The notes beneath the pieces are model-generated. The model was not told the DNA's origin. It searched no databases and saw only the letters and a list, made by a program, of their open reading frames with translations. Below, one piece after another: positions 1 through 5,266 of a DNA stretch of 5,266 bases. The DNA is from Scatosoma sp045128055 (GTDB lineage: Bacteria; Bacillota; Clostridia; Christensenellales; Borkfalkiaceae), in the NCBI GenBank assembly GCA_045128055.1, contig JBGVRC010000175.1:1-5266 (forward strand), in the 5' to 3' direction. Every line of letters starts with the position of its first letter. Position 1 is the stretch's first letter. The translations under genes were made by a program, and so were the position numbers.

Positions 1-1331
1 GGGTTGGTCGGTAAAATCATATCCGTAAATCCGTCCGCGATACAATAGGTTAAAATAATTACGTTGGAGGAAATCCCAAGCGCTTCCGCTATCGGTAAGA
101 TAATCGGCATAATCAACATAATTTTCGCCGACGAAGAACCGATAAACACCTGCAAAAGCAAAATTAAGAAGTAGATAAGAATAATACAAATGAATTTGTT
201 TTGACCGTCAAGCGCCCGTATTACGCCGTACATTACCGAGTCGAGAATACCGCTTTCTTCCATAACAAGCTTCACCGACGAAGCAAGCGCAATCATCAAA
301 ACTGCGGGCAGCATTCCCAGCGCGCCTTTCGCCAAATGTTTAAAGGTATCCGATTTCTTTTCGCAAACAATCAAACCGCAAACGATACCGCCGATTAAAA
401 AGCTCGCCGCCAAAATAGGAATGGCATAGGAAGCAATAGAACGAATCGCCGCGATGGAAACGAGCGCAACGAGCTGTATTGCAAAAAAGGTTACGTACGT
501 GATAAAAATACGTTTTTCACGGGGGTTTGTTTCCGTTACCGACATATCCAACTGCAAAAGCTTGGCTTGGTCTTCCTTATACGTCAAGGACAAAGCGGGA
601 TTTTTCTTGATTTTTTTAATATGTAACATTAAAAATCCGCAAACGGACGCGTAAATCAAGCCAAAAAACAATATACGAAGCCAAGCGCCGTCTAAAACGC
701 TTGTTCCCGCCATATCCGCAACCATAGCCACGGAAAACGGGTTGGTGATCGCCGCGGAAAAGCCAAAGCACGCCGCCAGCATACAAACGCCCAAGCCCGT
801 CATCGTATCAAAGCCCATAGAAAGCATAAATACGATAATCAACGGAAGAAGTGTAACCAGCTCTTCAAACATACCGAACAAGCTGCCGAACGCCATAAAA
901 ATAAGGGTGGTGACGCACACGACGAGCGTCTTTTTGTTTGCAAATTTTTCCACCGTTTTGCTGATGATGATTTTTGTACCGTCCGTCTTTTCAAGCAACG
1001 TGAAAACGCCATTCATAACCAACAAAAATACGCTGATCATAATCACGGTCAACCCATCGCTGGACGCAAACACCCTAAACGGCGCGGTAATCAACCGCCA
1101 AAAGGCAAGGCCTTTTGCTTGGCCACGCGTATACGTGCCCGTGATAATCATACCCGCTTCGTCGCGTTGATAGCTACCCTGCGGAATGATAAACGTCAAT
1201 ATCCAACACGTAAACAGGATAAGCAAGAGCAAGGAAACGACGACGAAAAAGGATTTCGTGCCGATTTGGGAAGCAGCTTTTTTCCGCTTTGATTCAATTT
1301 CTTGCACCGCCGCATTTTTCTTCTTTAGCAT
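1..1331 (-). CDS. YfcC/DcuC-family membrane carrier (3' partial)
   Basis: The reading frame opens at ATG 1331-1329 and stays open for 443 codons to the window edge, so the C-terminus is missing. E. coli YfcC is about 500 residues, so roughly 60 may be absent. The protein has a Lys/Arg-rich cytosolic start (residues 1-25) and a first membrane helix at about 26-49 ending in FIIPQGSY. Many hydrophobic segments follow. Family-type motifs are GMFEE (153-157), the ITNPFSVAMVA loop (195-205), and the conserved second-half block FIGSSSAK (396-403), IMPIILP (407-413), DGFTD (433-437) and PTN (441-443). These match the YfcC family of the ion-transporter superfamily (Pfam DcuC, PF03606), thought to carry amino acids, peptides or carboxylates. 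The substrate cannot be read from sequence. The start is supported by an AAGGAG five bases upstream. The gene lies 9 bp behind the acyltransferase fusion and is probably co-transcribed and translationally coupled with it. Family assignment is confident; substrate is unknown. Confidence 0.88.
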   Translation of the reverse strand, partial: MLKKKNAAVQEIESKRKKAASQIGTKSFFVVVSLLLLILFTCWILTFIIPQGSYQRDEAGMIITGTYTRGQAKGLAFWRLITAPFRVFASSDGLTVIMISVFLLVMNGVFTLLEKTDGTKIIISKTVEKFANKKTLVVCVTTLIFMAFGSLFGMFEELVTLLPLIIVFMLSMGFDTMTGLGVCMLAACFGFSAAITNPFSVAMVADMAGTSVLDGAWLRILFFGLIYASVCGFLMLHIKKIKKNPALSLTYKEDQAKLLQLDMSVTETNPREKRIFITYVTFFAIQLVALVSIAAIRSIASYAIPILAASFLIGGIVCGLIVCEKKSDTFKHLAKGALGMLPAVLMIALASSVKLVMEESGILDSVMYGVIRALDGQNKFICIILIYFLILLLQVFIGSSSAKIMLIMPIILPIAEALGISSNVIILTYCIADGFTDMILPTN

Positions 1332-1336
1332 ACAAA

Positions 1337-1342
1337 CTCCTT
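1337..1342 (-). promoter_or_regulatory. Ribosome binding site of the YfcC-family gene, overlapping the upstream stop codon
   Basis: AAGGAG reads on the minus strand with a 5-base spacer to the ATG at 1331. The TAA stop of the upstream fusion gene (1343-1341) shares its last two bases with this site. Ribosomes terminating there would sit on the Shine-Dalgarno sequence, which favours coupled translation of the two genes. Confidence 0.8.
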
Positions 1343-3245
1343 ATTTGTTGTCGTAAAGCTCCTTTAATAATGCGCTTACGACGTACCAAGTCACGCAACT
1401 ACGTTTTTCTTCGGGACGGAAATACCAAATTTCTTTCCCTTCATAAATTTCAAAGTTTTCCCCTGCACCAAAGAGCAGTCTATATATTTGCGAAAGCGGG
1501 AAAAATTTTTCGATTTCCTGTCCGTCTTCGCTGCCGCAATAGCGCAAGCCTTCTTTGGTAAGAGTACACACCCCTTCGCCTGCGTGACGAGTGAAAGATT
1601 TTCCGTCCTTGGATCCGTGGCGAAGCTCTACCTTGCTTTCCAAGCGGTAATCTTCCGAGTTTATAATTTCCTTTTTGGTTTCTTCTACTTGCCAAGCATA
1701 CCAGTCGGTAAAGTTTTCAAACGGCTTTTTATCCACGAACGCGTACCTATCGTCAATCGACCATTTTTCGCCGCATTTTTCGCAGAAAATTTCGTGGTTT
1801 TTGGTGTTCAACGCGTACCTGCCCCCACAATTCGGGCAAATATACAAAATATTTTGCAAGCCTTCCGCAAGTGTTTTTTTGCGGTATTTTAGCTCTGGTT
1901 TGCTTTCCAACCAAGCAAATTCGTCGTAGTCAAGCGCGGCTTCGATTTTTGTTTGCAGCTCTTCCAAAGACAGCTCCGCTACTTCCTGCGCAGAGAGCAA
2001 ACGGTTGAGTTCTACTTCGACAACCCCGCCTTTTCTTGCGCCGTCGCCCCACTTGGGATTCGCCAAGTAATCCCCCCTAAGGTTGATTACGTAAATAGGC
2101 ACGTTGGAGCGCTGTAAAAATTTGTAGGTGGACGGTTGAATGTCTTCAAACTTCCCAACCGTGGAAAGACGGGCTTCGGGCAATAAAACGAGCACCCCTT
2201 CGTGACCCAGCACGCGCATACAGCCCTTTGCATTTTCCAAATCCGCCGAGAACATACTCTTGGGAATACACCCCACCTTTTTCATAATTTTACCCAGTTT
2301 TTTATGATAGGTATACAATCTCGCCGTAACGAAATGGGGTTTTTCTTTTCTTAATATACGACCCGCGTACACGAAATCGATAAACGAGCCGTGGTTGCAA
2401 AGCACGATGGACGGGCGTTCTAATTTGCCTACGTTGTTTTTAAATTTGGGTTTAATTTTTCCATCGTAAAGAAGCTTACTGCCAAAAGCAAGCGTACCCA
2501 ACAGCGCGCCGCTTACGTCGTGGGCTGCGGATTGATTTTCTTTCTTGTTCATAAACGCGTTGATTTTTGCAAATACTTTCGAACGGTATTTAAACAATAT
2601 GAGCAACAAAATCACGAGCACGGCGAATACGATGATGGAAAGTATCCAACTGAGCGACATCGCCATATGCCCAAGCCCTACCCCTATAAAGATAGACGGG
2701 ACAGAACCGAGCGTCGTCACAATTATGTATCTTGGATATTTCATATCCAAAGACGCCGCAAACAAGCAAATAAGCCCATACGGGATTGCGGGCAAGAAAT
2801 ATAAAATGAAAATAATTACTGCAATTTTATTGGATTTTCTTGCTACGTCGAAATCAAATTCGGCGTTCGTTTGGAAATACTCCGTCAGTTTTTCACCAAA
2901 GATTTTGTCAAGGATATACATAATCGTATTCCCTACAACAACGCCGCAAAGACAAATCAAGCTCCCCCACCAAAAGCCGAAGCTAATACCGCTGACGACC
3001 TGCGCGGGCTCTGCGGGAAGGAAAGTGAAAACAACCTGCAACATAGACAGCGCGCCAAAGGTGACGTAACCGCGCCAGCCAAGCTTGGTCAGCTCGTCTT
3101 GCGCCTGCTCGGTGGTGATGTCGTCGCGGAAAACATTTTTTAAGACGGACAAGGTATCCCCTGAAAGAAAAAGAAACGCCAAGCCGATAAACAAAACGAC
3201 AAAAAGAAGCGCCGTATACAATTTAACCTTTGTTTTTTTTGTCAT
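1341..3245 (-). CDS. VTT-domain / PlsC-type acyltransferase / zinc-ribbon fusion protein
   Basis: This 634-residue membrane protein has three recognisable parts. Residues 8-28 form a membrane helix. Residues about 60-220 resemble the VTT (SNARE-associated, DedA/TVP38/TMEM64) family, with FLPAEPAQVVSG (75-86), FGFWWG (89-94) and a second LPAIPYG (151-157), then further helices to about 218. Residues about 265-415 are a PlsC-type glycerolipid acyltransferase: NHGSFID (284-290) is the HX4D catalytic motif (H285, D290), GCIPKS (325-330) fits the third-strand Pro motif, and PEARLS (356-361) stands where most members have PEGTRS. A zinc ribbon follows (C470, C473, C488, C491), then a domain starting near DWYAWQ (514-519) and running to the end. 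As I recall, clostridial acyltransferases with a PEARxS motif and a similar C-terminus exist; the N-terminal VTT part is the unusual addition. The likely role is acyl transfer to a glycerolipid or lysolipid at the membrane, with the VTT part moving or presenting lipid. That role is inferred. It is the first gene of a unit with the YfcC-like carrier. Confidence 0.87.
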   Translation of the reverse strand: MTKKTKVKLYTALLFVVLFIGLAFLFLSGDTLSVLKNVFRDDITTEQAQDELTKLGWRGYVTFGALSMLQVVFTFLPAEPAQVVSGISFGFWWGSLICLCGVVVGNTIMYILDKIFGEKLTEYFQTNAEFDFDVARKSNKIAVIIFILYFLPAIPYGLICLFAASLDMKYPRYIIVTTLGSVPSIFIGVGLGHMAMSLSWILSIIVFAVLVILLLILFKYRSKVFAKINAFMNKKENQSAAHDVSGALLGTLAFGSKLLYDGKIKPKFKNNVGKLERPSIVLCNHGSFIDFVYAGRILRKEKPHFVTARLYTYHKKLGKIMKKVGCIPKSMFSADLENAKGCMRVLGHEGVLVLLPEARLSTVGKFEDIQPSTYKFLQRSNVPIYVINLRGDYLANPKWGDGARKGGVVEVELNRLLSAQEVAELSLEELQTKIEAALDYDEFAWLESKPELKYRKKTLAEGLQNILYICPNCGGRYALNTKNHEIFCEKCGEKWSIDDRYAFVDKKPFENFTDWYAWQVEETKKEIINSEDYRLESKVELRHGSKDGKSFTRHAGEGVCTLTKEGLRYCGSEDGQEIEKFFPLSQIYRLLFGAGENFEIYEGKEIWYFRPEEKRSCVTWYVVSALLKELYDNK

Positions 3246-3257
3246 TTTGACCGCAAA

Positions 3258-3263
3258 CTCCCT
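3258..3263 (-). promoter_or_regulatory. Probable ribosome binding site of the acyltransferase fusion, with long spacing
   Basis: AGGGAG is the only purine-rich Shine-Dalgarno-like site ahead of the ATG at 3245, but the spacer is 12 bases against 5-7 for the other genes here. No in-frame ATG, GTG or TTG lies between the site and the ATG, so the start at 3245 stands. Initiation may be weaker than for the neighbours. Confidence 0.5.
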
Positions 3264-3282
3264 ATTTTTATTTTACTTCTTA

Positions 3283-3311
3283 ATTATATCACACTAAACA
3301 AAAAATTGCAA
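3283..3311 (-). promoter_or_regulatory. Sigma-A/sigma-70-type promoter for the acyltransferase-YfcC unit
   Basis: On the minus strand a TTGCAA -35 box (3311-3306, four of six consensus bases) is followed by a 17-base spacer and a perfect TATAAT -10 box (3288-3283). The spacer ends in TGA, giving the extended -10 form TGnTATAAT. A transcript would start near 3276, leaving a 5' leader of about 30 bases before the ATG at 3245. No operator-like inverted repeat is evident in the leader. The spacing, consensus -10 and position just after a terminator make this a strong call. Confidence 0.85.
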
Positions 3312-3321
3312 GACATTTACC

Positions 3322-3365
3322 AAAAAAATCAAATAAAAGAGCAGGGAAGCGTCGCACTCCCCTGC
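3322..3365 (-). terminator. Rho-independent terminator of the hydrolase/zinc-ribbon unit
   Basis: On the minus strand GCAGGG (3365-3360) pairs with CCCTGC (3346-3341). The pairing continues inward through G-U, A-U, G-C, U-G and G-C to an 11-bp stem with a CGA loop. A T-rich tract follows (3340-3322, with runs of four, three and seven T). The stem begins 31 bases after the stop codon of the zinc-ribbon gene at 3397. On the plus strand the two wobble pairs become A-C mismatches and no T-run follows, so the signal acts on minus-strand transcripts only. Confidence 0.9.
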
Positions 3366-3396
3366 GTCCTTAAAATCGTAAGTTGTTTATATGCAA

Positions 3397-3966
3397 TTAA
3401 ACAAGAGCCATCGTACCCATAAGCGTCAAGAAAATAAAGAAAAAGGAAAGCCCTGCGCCCACTACGTTGATAATCCCTAAAATAAAGGTTGCAATCGGTT
3501 TTACCTTGCCAGCGTTTACGCAGGCCTTGCTCGTCTTCAAAGATTTAATCCCCGATATTAAAGTGAAAATCGCCGTACCGACCGCAAACGGGAACATAAC
3601 GAAGCCGCCCATTCCGCCAGCCAAAACTAACACCATAAACAAATACGAGAATACAATCGCAAACTCGGAAACGATTGCGCCTGCCAAAGCAAGCCCAAAG
3701 CCTTCCATTCTGTTGCCCTTATTTTGGGGCTGCGGGGGCTGTTGCCAGCCTTGTTGTTGGTAAGGCTGTTGCCAACCCGATTGCTGATAAGGTTGTTGCC
3801 AATCCTGTTGTTGCGCGGAAGGATTATAATACTGTTGTTGCGTATTTTGTCCCATAGGTTGCGCAGGTTCTTCGTTTTCCACTTTAAATAACTCTTCGTT
3901 TTGTTGACAATCGAAGCAAATTTCTGCGTCGCCGTCAATCCATTTTCCGCATTTTCTACAATACAT
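3397..3966 (-). CDS. Zinc-ribbon membrane protein with Q/P-rich WQQPY repeats
   Basis: This 189-residue protein of unknown function starts with a short zinc ribbon (C3, C6, C17, C20) of the kind found at the N-terminus of many Gram-positive membrane proteins. Residues 21-85 form a flexible, Gln/Pro-rich, probably disordered linker. Within it a nine-residue unit recurs with Trp at 56, 65 and 74 (WQQPYQQSG, WQQPYQQQG, WQQPPQPQN). Residues about 88-118, 120-140 and 157-186 are hydrophobic and predict three or four membrane helices in a layout reminiscent of DUF4190-like proteins. There is no signal peptide, so the ribbon is probably cytosolic. AAGGAG seven bases upstream supports the ATG at 3966. 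The gene lies 18 bp after its paralog and is the last of its unit, followed by a terminator. It may be a membrane-anchored scaffold or sensor, but nothing in the sequence proves this. Confidence 0.82.
   Translation of the reverse strand: MYCRKCGKWIDGDAEICFDCQQNEELFKVENEEPAQPMGQNTQQQYYNPSAQQQDWQQPYQQSGWQQPYQQQGWQQPPQPQNKGNRMEGFGLALAGAIVSEFAIVFSYLFMVLVLAGGMGGFVMFPFAVGTAIFTLISGIKSLKTSKACVNAGKVKPIATFILGIINVVGAGLSFFFIFLTLMGTMALV
3721..3801 (-). repeat. Three tandem 27-bp units encoding WQQPY-type repeats
   Basis: Three consecutive 27-bp in-frame units encode residues 56-82 of the zinc-ribbon protein. The first two units (3801-3775 and 3774-3748) match at 20 of 27 bases by eye, most differences being synonymous. 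The third (3747-3721) keeps WQQP and then drifts to Pro-rich. The pattern fits slippage or unequal exchange in a low-complexity linker; the paralog at 3985-4509 lacks it. Confidence 0.75.
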
Positions 3967-3980
3967 ATTTTTTCTCCTTT
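3904..3980 (-). repeat. Duplicated gene-start block, copy 1 (pairs with 4447-4523)
   Basis: This 77-bp block covers the ribosome binding site and first 21 codons (the zinc ribbon) of the downstream paralog. It aligns without gaps to 4447-4523, with 8 differences by my count (about 90% identity). Identity falls sharply beyond the zinc ribbon. It marks the two genes as a tandem duplication with a conserved start. Confidence 0.8.
3974..3979 (-). promoter_or_regulatory. Ribosome binding site of the zinc-ribbon/WQQPY gene
   Basis: AAGGAG lies seven bases before the ATG at 3966, inside the 18-bp gap that separates the two paralogs. Its sequence and spacing are the same as those of the sister gene. 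Confidence 0.8.
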
Positions 3981-3984
3981 GTGT

Positions 3985-4509
3985 TTATAAAATGGACTTC
4001 AAAAGCGTTACCGCTTCATAAGCAATAAGGAAAGTGATTAACATTTCCGCAAGAGCGATAAAGCCTAAAATAATAGCGGGAATAGGCGTAACTTCGCCCC
4101 TTTTCTTCGCGCCAAAGCCCGAACATACCGACACAAGACCAGCGATAGTCGAAAACGCCGCAAGCGCAAAACCTATCACGAAAAAGGCGTAGATAGAATC
4201 GTCTACGATAATATACATCGTCGAGCTATTATATCCGCCCAGGGCTTCTTCAATACCAAGAATGATACCCAAAAAGAAACCCATAGCGAACTGCGCTACG
4301 ATAACCGCCGCCAGAGCAAGCCCAAACTTCTTCATTCTACTGCCCGTATATTTGGGCGCGGGTAATTCTACACCGTAAAAAGACTGAACGGGCTGCGCCG
4401 ATTGATATGTAGCAGGCTGTTGAGCCGTGTGTCCGTTTTCTTCCTGTTGACATTCCACGCAAAGCTCTGCGTCGCCGTCAACCCATTTGCCGCATTTTCT
4501 ACAATACAT
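3985..4509 (-). CDS. Zinc-ribbon membrane protein, paralog of the following gene
   Basis: This 174-residue protein is of unknown function. The N-terminal ribbon (C3, C6, C17, C20) is nearly identical to that of the downstream paralog, differing by conservative changes in the first 17 residues. A shorter linker (about 21-57) contains Gln, Pro and Ala but no WQQPY units. Then SRMKKFGLALA (57-67) matches NRMEGFGLALA of the sister protein and opens the membrane region. Hydrophobic segments at about 60-85, 103-130 and 142-170 suggest three or four helices; an acidic loop with VDDS (102-105) separates them. There is no signal peptide, so a cytosolic ribbon is likely. AAGGAG seven bases upstream supports the ATG at 4509. 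The gene follows the hydrolase by 19 bp and precedes the sister by 18 bp, so all three are probably one mRNA. Confidence 0.8.
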   Translation of the reverse strand: MYCRKCGKWVDGDAELCVECQQEENGHTAQQPATYQSAQPVQSFYGVELPAPKYTGSRMKKFGLALAAVIVAQFAMGFFLGIILGIEEALGGYNSSTMYIIVDDSIYAFFVIGFALAAFSTIAGLVSVCSGFGAKKRGEVTPIPAIILGFIALAEMLITFLIAYEAVTLLKSIL

Positions 4510-4523
4510 AATTTTTCTCCTTT
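4447..4523 (-). repeat. Duplicated gene-start block, copy 2 (pairs with 3904-3980)
   Basis: This is the counterpart of the 77-bp block at 3904-3980, offset by 543 bp. It covers the ribosome binding site, the start codon and the zinc-ribbon codons. Sixty-nine of 77 bases agree by eye. Confidence 0.8.
4517..4522 (-). promoter_or_regulatory. Ribosome binding site of the first zinc-ribbon gene
   Basis: AAGGAG lies seven bases before the ATG at 4509, within the 19-bp gap after the hydrolase stop codon. The gap is too short to hold a separate promoter or terminator, which supports co-transcription. Confidence 0.8.
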
Positions 4524-4528
4524 AATTT

Positions 4529-5266
4529 TTATACATTATCGTCAAACATTTGTACTATTTGACGCATAAGTTCTTCGTTTACTTCGCTGTACAAAGCGTG
4601 GTCTACCGTAGCGTAAAACGCCGCTTTTTCTTCGTAGGTCAATTCCCCTTTCGCTTTCTCCAACGCCTTATACTCCGCCTTTACTTGGTTTTGGTATTCC
4701 CCCGATTTTATCGAGTGCCAAATGCCCGTATGACTACCCTGCAAGCCTTCACCTACGTAATATTGTACGCGCGGATTTGTGATTTTATCCTTATACGCAA
4801 AAATGGATTGCTTATCGTAGGATATCGTTTTATCCGTCTTTCCGTGCGCGACAAGAACGGGGATATTCGATTCGTTGATACCGCGAACGGCGTTATATTC
4901 CACGTAATCGTCAAATAGCAGGCGTTGATATATATTGAACATAGGTTCGGGAATTTTCCCAAGCGCGCCTACGTATTCTTCCGCCTTTTCCGTCATAAGC
5001 TTGGCCGCGTCGTGCATAGCGGCGATAGAAGCGCAAGCCCGTACTTGTTTGCAAAGGGATAACACGGACGTCGCCGCGTACCCGCCCCAGCTGTGTCCTA
5101 TTAAAAACAAGGGCATTTTAGAAAGAGCGTCTACGCTTTGGATATACGCAAGCGTACCTTCTAAATCGATAAGGGATTGACACATACCCACCATATCATC
5201 CCCTTCCGATTCGTACGTACCCGTAGAGTTGTAGGAAAAGACGTTGTAGCCTGCATTGACCATATA
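4529..5266 (-). CDS. Alpha/beta-fold serine hydrolase, S33/Hydrolase_4-like (5' partial)
   Basis: The frame is open to the right edge, so the start lies outside the window; 245 codons are visible. The ATG at 5263 is unlikely to be the start: it falls in the middle of the fold, just before GYNVFSYNSTG, a typical early strand of these hydrolases, and the 3 bases visible upstream continue the frame. Numbering from that Met, the nucleophile elbow is GHSWGG (56-61, S58). The acid is probably D144 in HGKTDKT, and the base H178 in GSHTG or H183 in IWH. The missing N-terminal part should hold the HG oxyanion-hole strand and possibly a membrane anchor or signal peptide. Such enzymes cleave esters, acylglycerols or peptides; the substrate cannot be told. 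The visible C-terminal tail beyond the triad (190-244) is charged and helical. It is upstream of, and probably co-transcribed with, the two zinc-ribbon genes. Confidence 0.85.
   Translation of the reverse strand, partial: YMVNAGYNVFSYNSTGTYESEGDDMVGMCQSLIDLEGTLAYIQSVDALSKMPLFLIGHSWGGYAATSVLSLCKQVRACASIAAMHDAAKLMTEKAEEYVGALGKIPEPMFNIYQRLLFDDYVEYNAVRGINESNIPVLVAHGKTDKTISYDKQSIFAYKDKITNPRVQYYVGEGLQGSHTGIWHSIKSGEYQNQVKAEYKALEKAKGELTYEEKAAFYATVDHALYSEVNEELMRQIVQMFDDNV

Noticed and set aside
742..1170. A 142-codon open frame on the plus strand
   Set aside because: It is antisense to the YfcC-family gene, whose membrane motifs are clear in the opposite strand, and the predicted peptide looks like low-complexity antisense translation.
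2545..3069. A 174-codon open frame on the plus strand
   Set aside because: It lies wholly antisense to the well-supported VTT/acyltransferase gene, has no convincing ribosome binding site and its translation shows no recognisable domain; it is a shadow of codon bias.
3246..3282. A riboswitch or attenuator in the leader of the acyltransferase unit
   Set aside because: The predicted leader is only about 30 bases, AT-rich and without a stable hairpin, too short for a known riboswitch class.
3341..3365. A bidirectional terminator
   Set aside because: There is no plus-strand gene ending here, no T-run follows on the plus strand, and the stem loses two pairs on that strand.
3721..3860. A CRISPR-like or intergenic direct-repeat array
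   Set aside because: The repeats are contiguous, in frame and degenerate at synonymous positions, with no spacers; they encode a Gln/Pro/Trp linker.
5261..5263. ATG at 5263 as the true start of the hydrolase
   Set aside because: The frame continues to the window edge, and the ATG falls just before a core strand of the fold, so the N-terminal part including the oxyanion-hole strand would be missing.

Overview
The window is a compact, fully minus-strand stretch of bacterial chromosome. It holds five protein genes in two apparent transcription units, read from the right edge to the left. The first unit is an alpha/beta hydrolase (5' end beyond the window) followed by two tandem paralogous zinc-ribbon membrane proteins, closed by a rho-independent terminator at 3322-3365. 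The second unit starts from a strong sigma-A-type promoter at 3283-3311. It encodes a 634-residue fusion protein (VTT/DedA-like membrane domain, PlsC-type acyltransferase, zinc ribbon and a C-terminal domain), followed at once by a YfcC-family transporter that runs off the left edge.

The AAGGAG ribosome binding sites, a consensus TATAAT promoter with 17-bp spacing, the short intergenic gaps, moderate-to-low GC and the protein types all point to a Gram-positive Bacillota/Clostridia-like organism, probably an uncultured gut lineage. This placement is an inference from style; there is no rRNA or marker gene to confirm it. I see no mobile element, CRISPR array, tRNA or rRNA, and no gene-free gap longer than about 150 bp.

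Region by region: 1-1331 YfcC-family carrier (3' end missing); 1341-3245 VTT-acyltransferase-zinc ribbon fusion; 3246-3396 intergenic region with promoter and terminator back to back; 3397-3966 zinc-ribbon/WQQPY-repeat/membrane protein; 3985-4509 its paralog; 4529-5266 serine hydrolase of the alpha/beta fold (5' partial).

The most interesting object is the fusion protein. It joins a membrane domain from a family that includes lipid scramblases/flippases to a glycerolipid acyltransferase. That suggests one polypeptide that moves a lipid or lysolipid across the membrane and acylates it, analogous in logic but not in homology to LplT-Aas. The tandem zinc-ribbon membrane proteins have a nearly identical start region and divergent remainders, and their function is unknown. 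The two units have no obvious shared pathway beyond a possible membrane or lipid theme, which is speculative.
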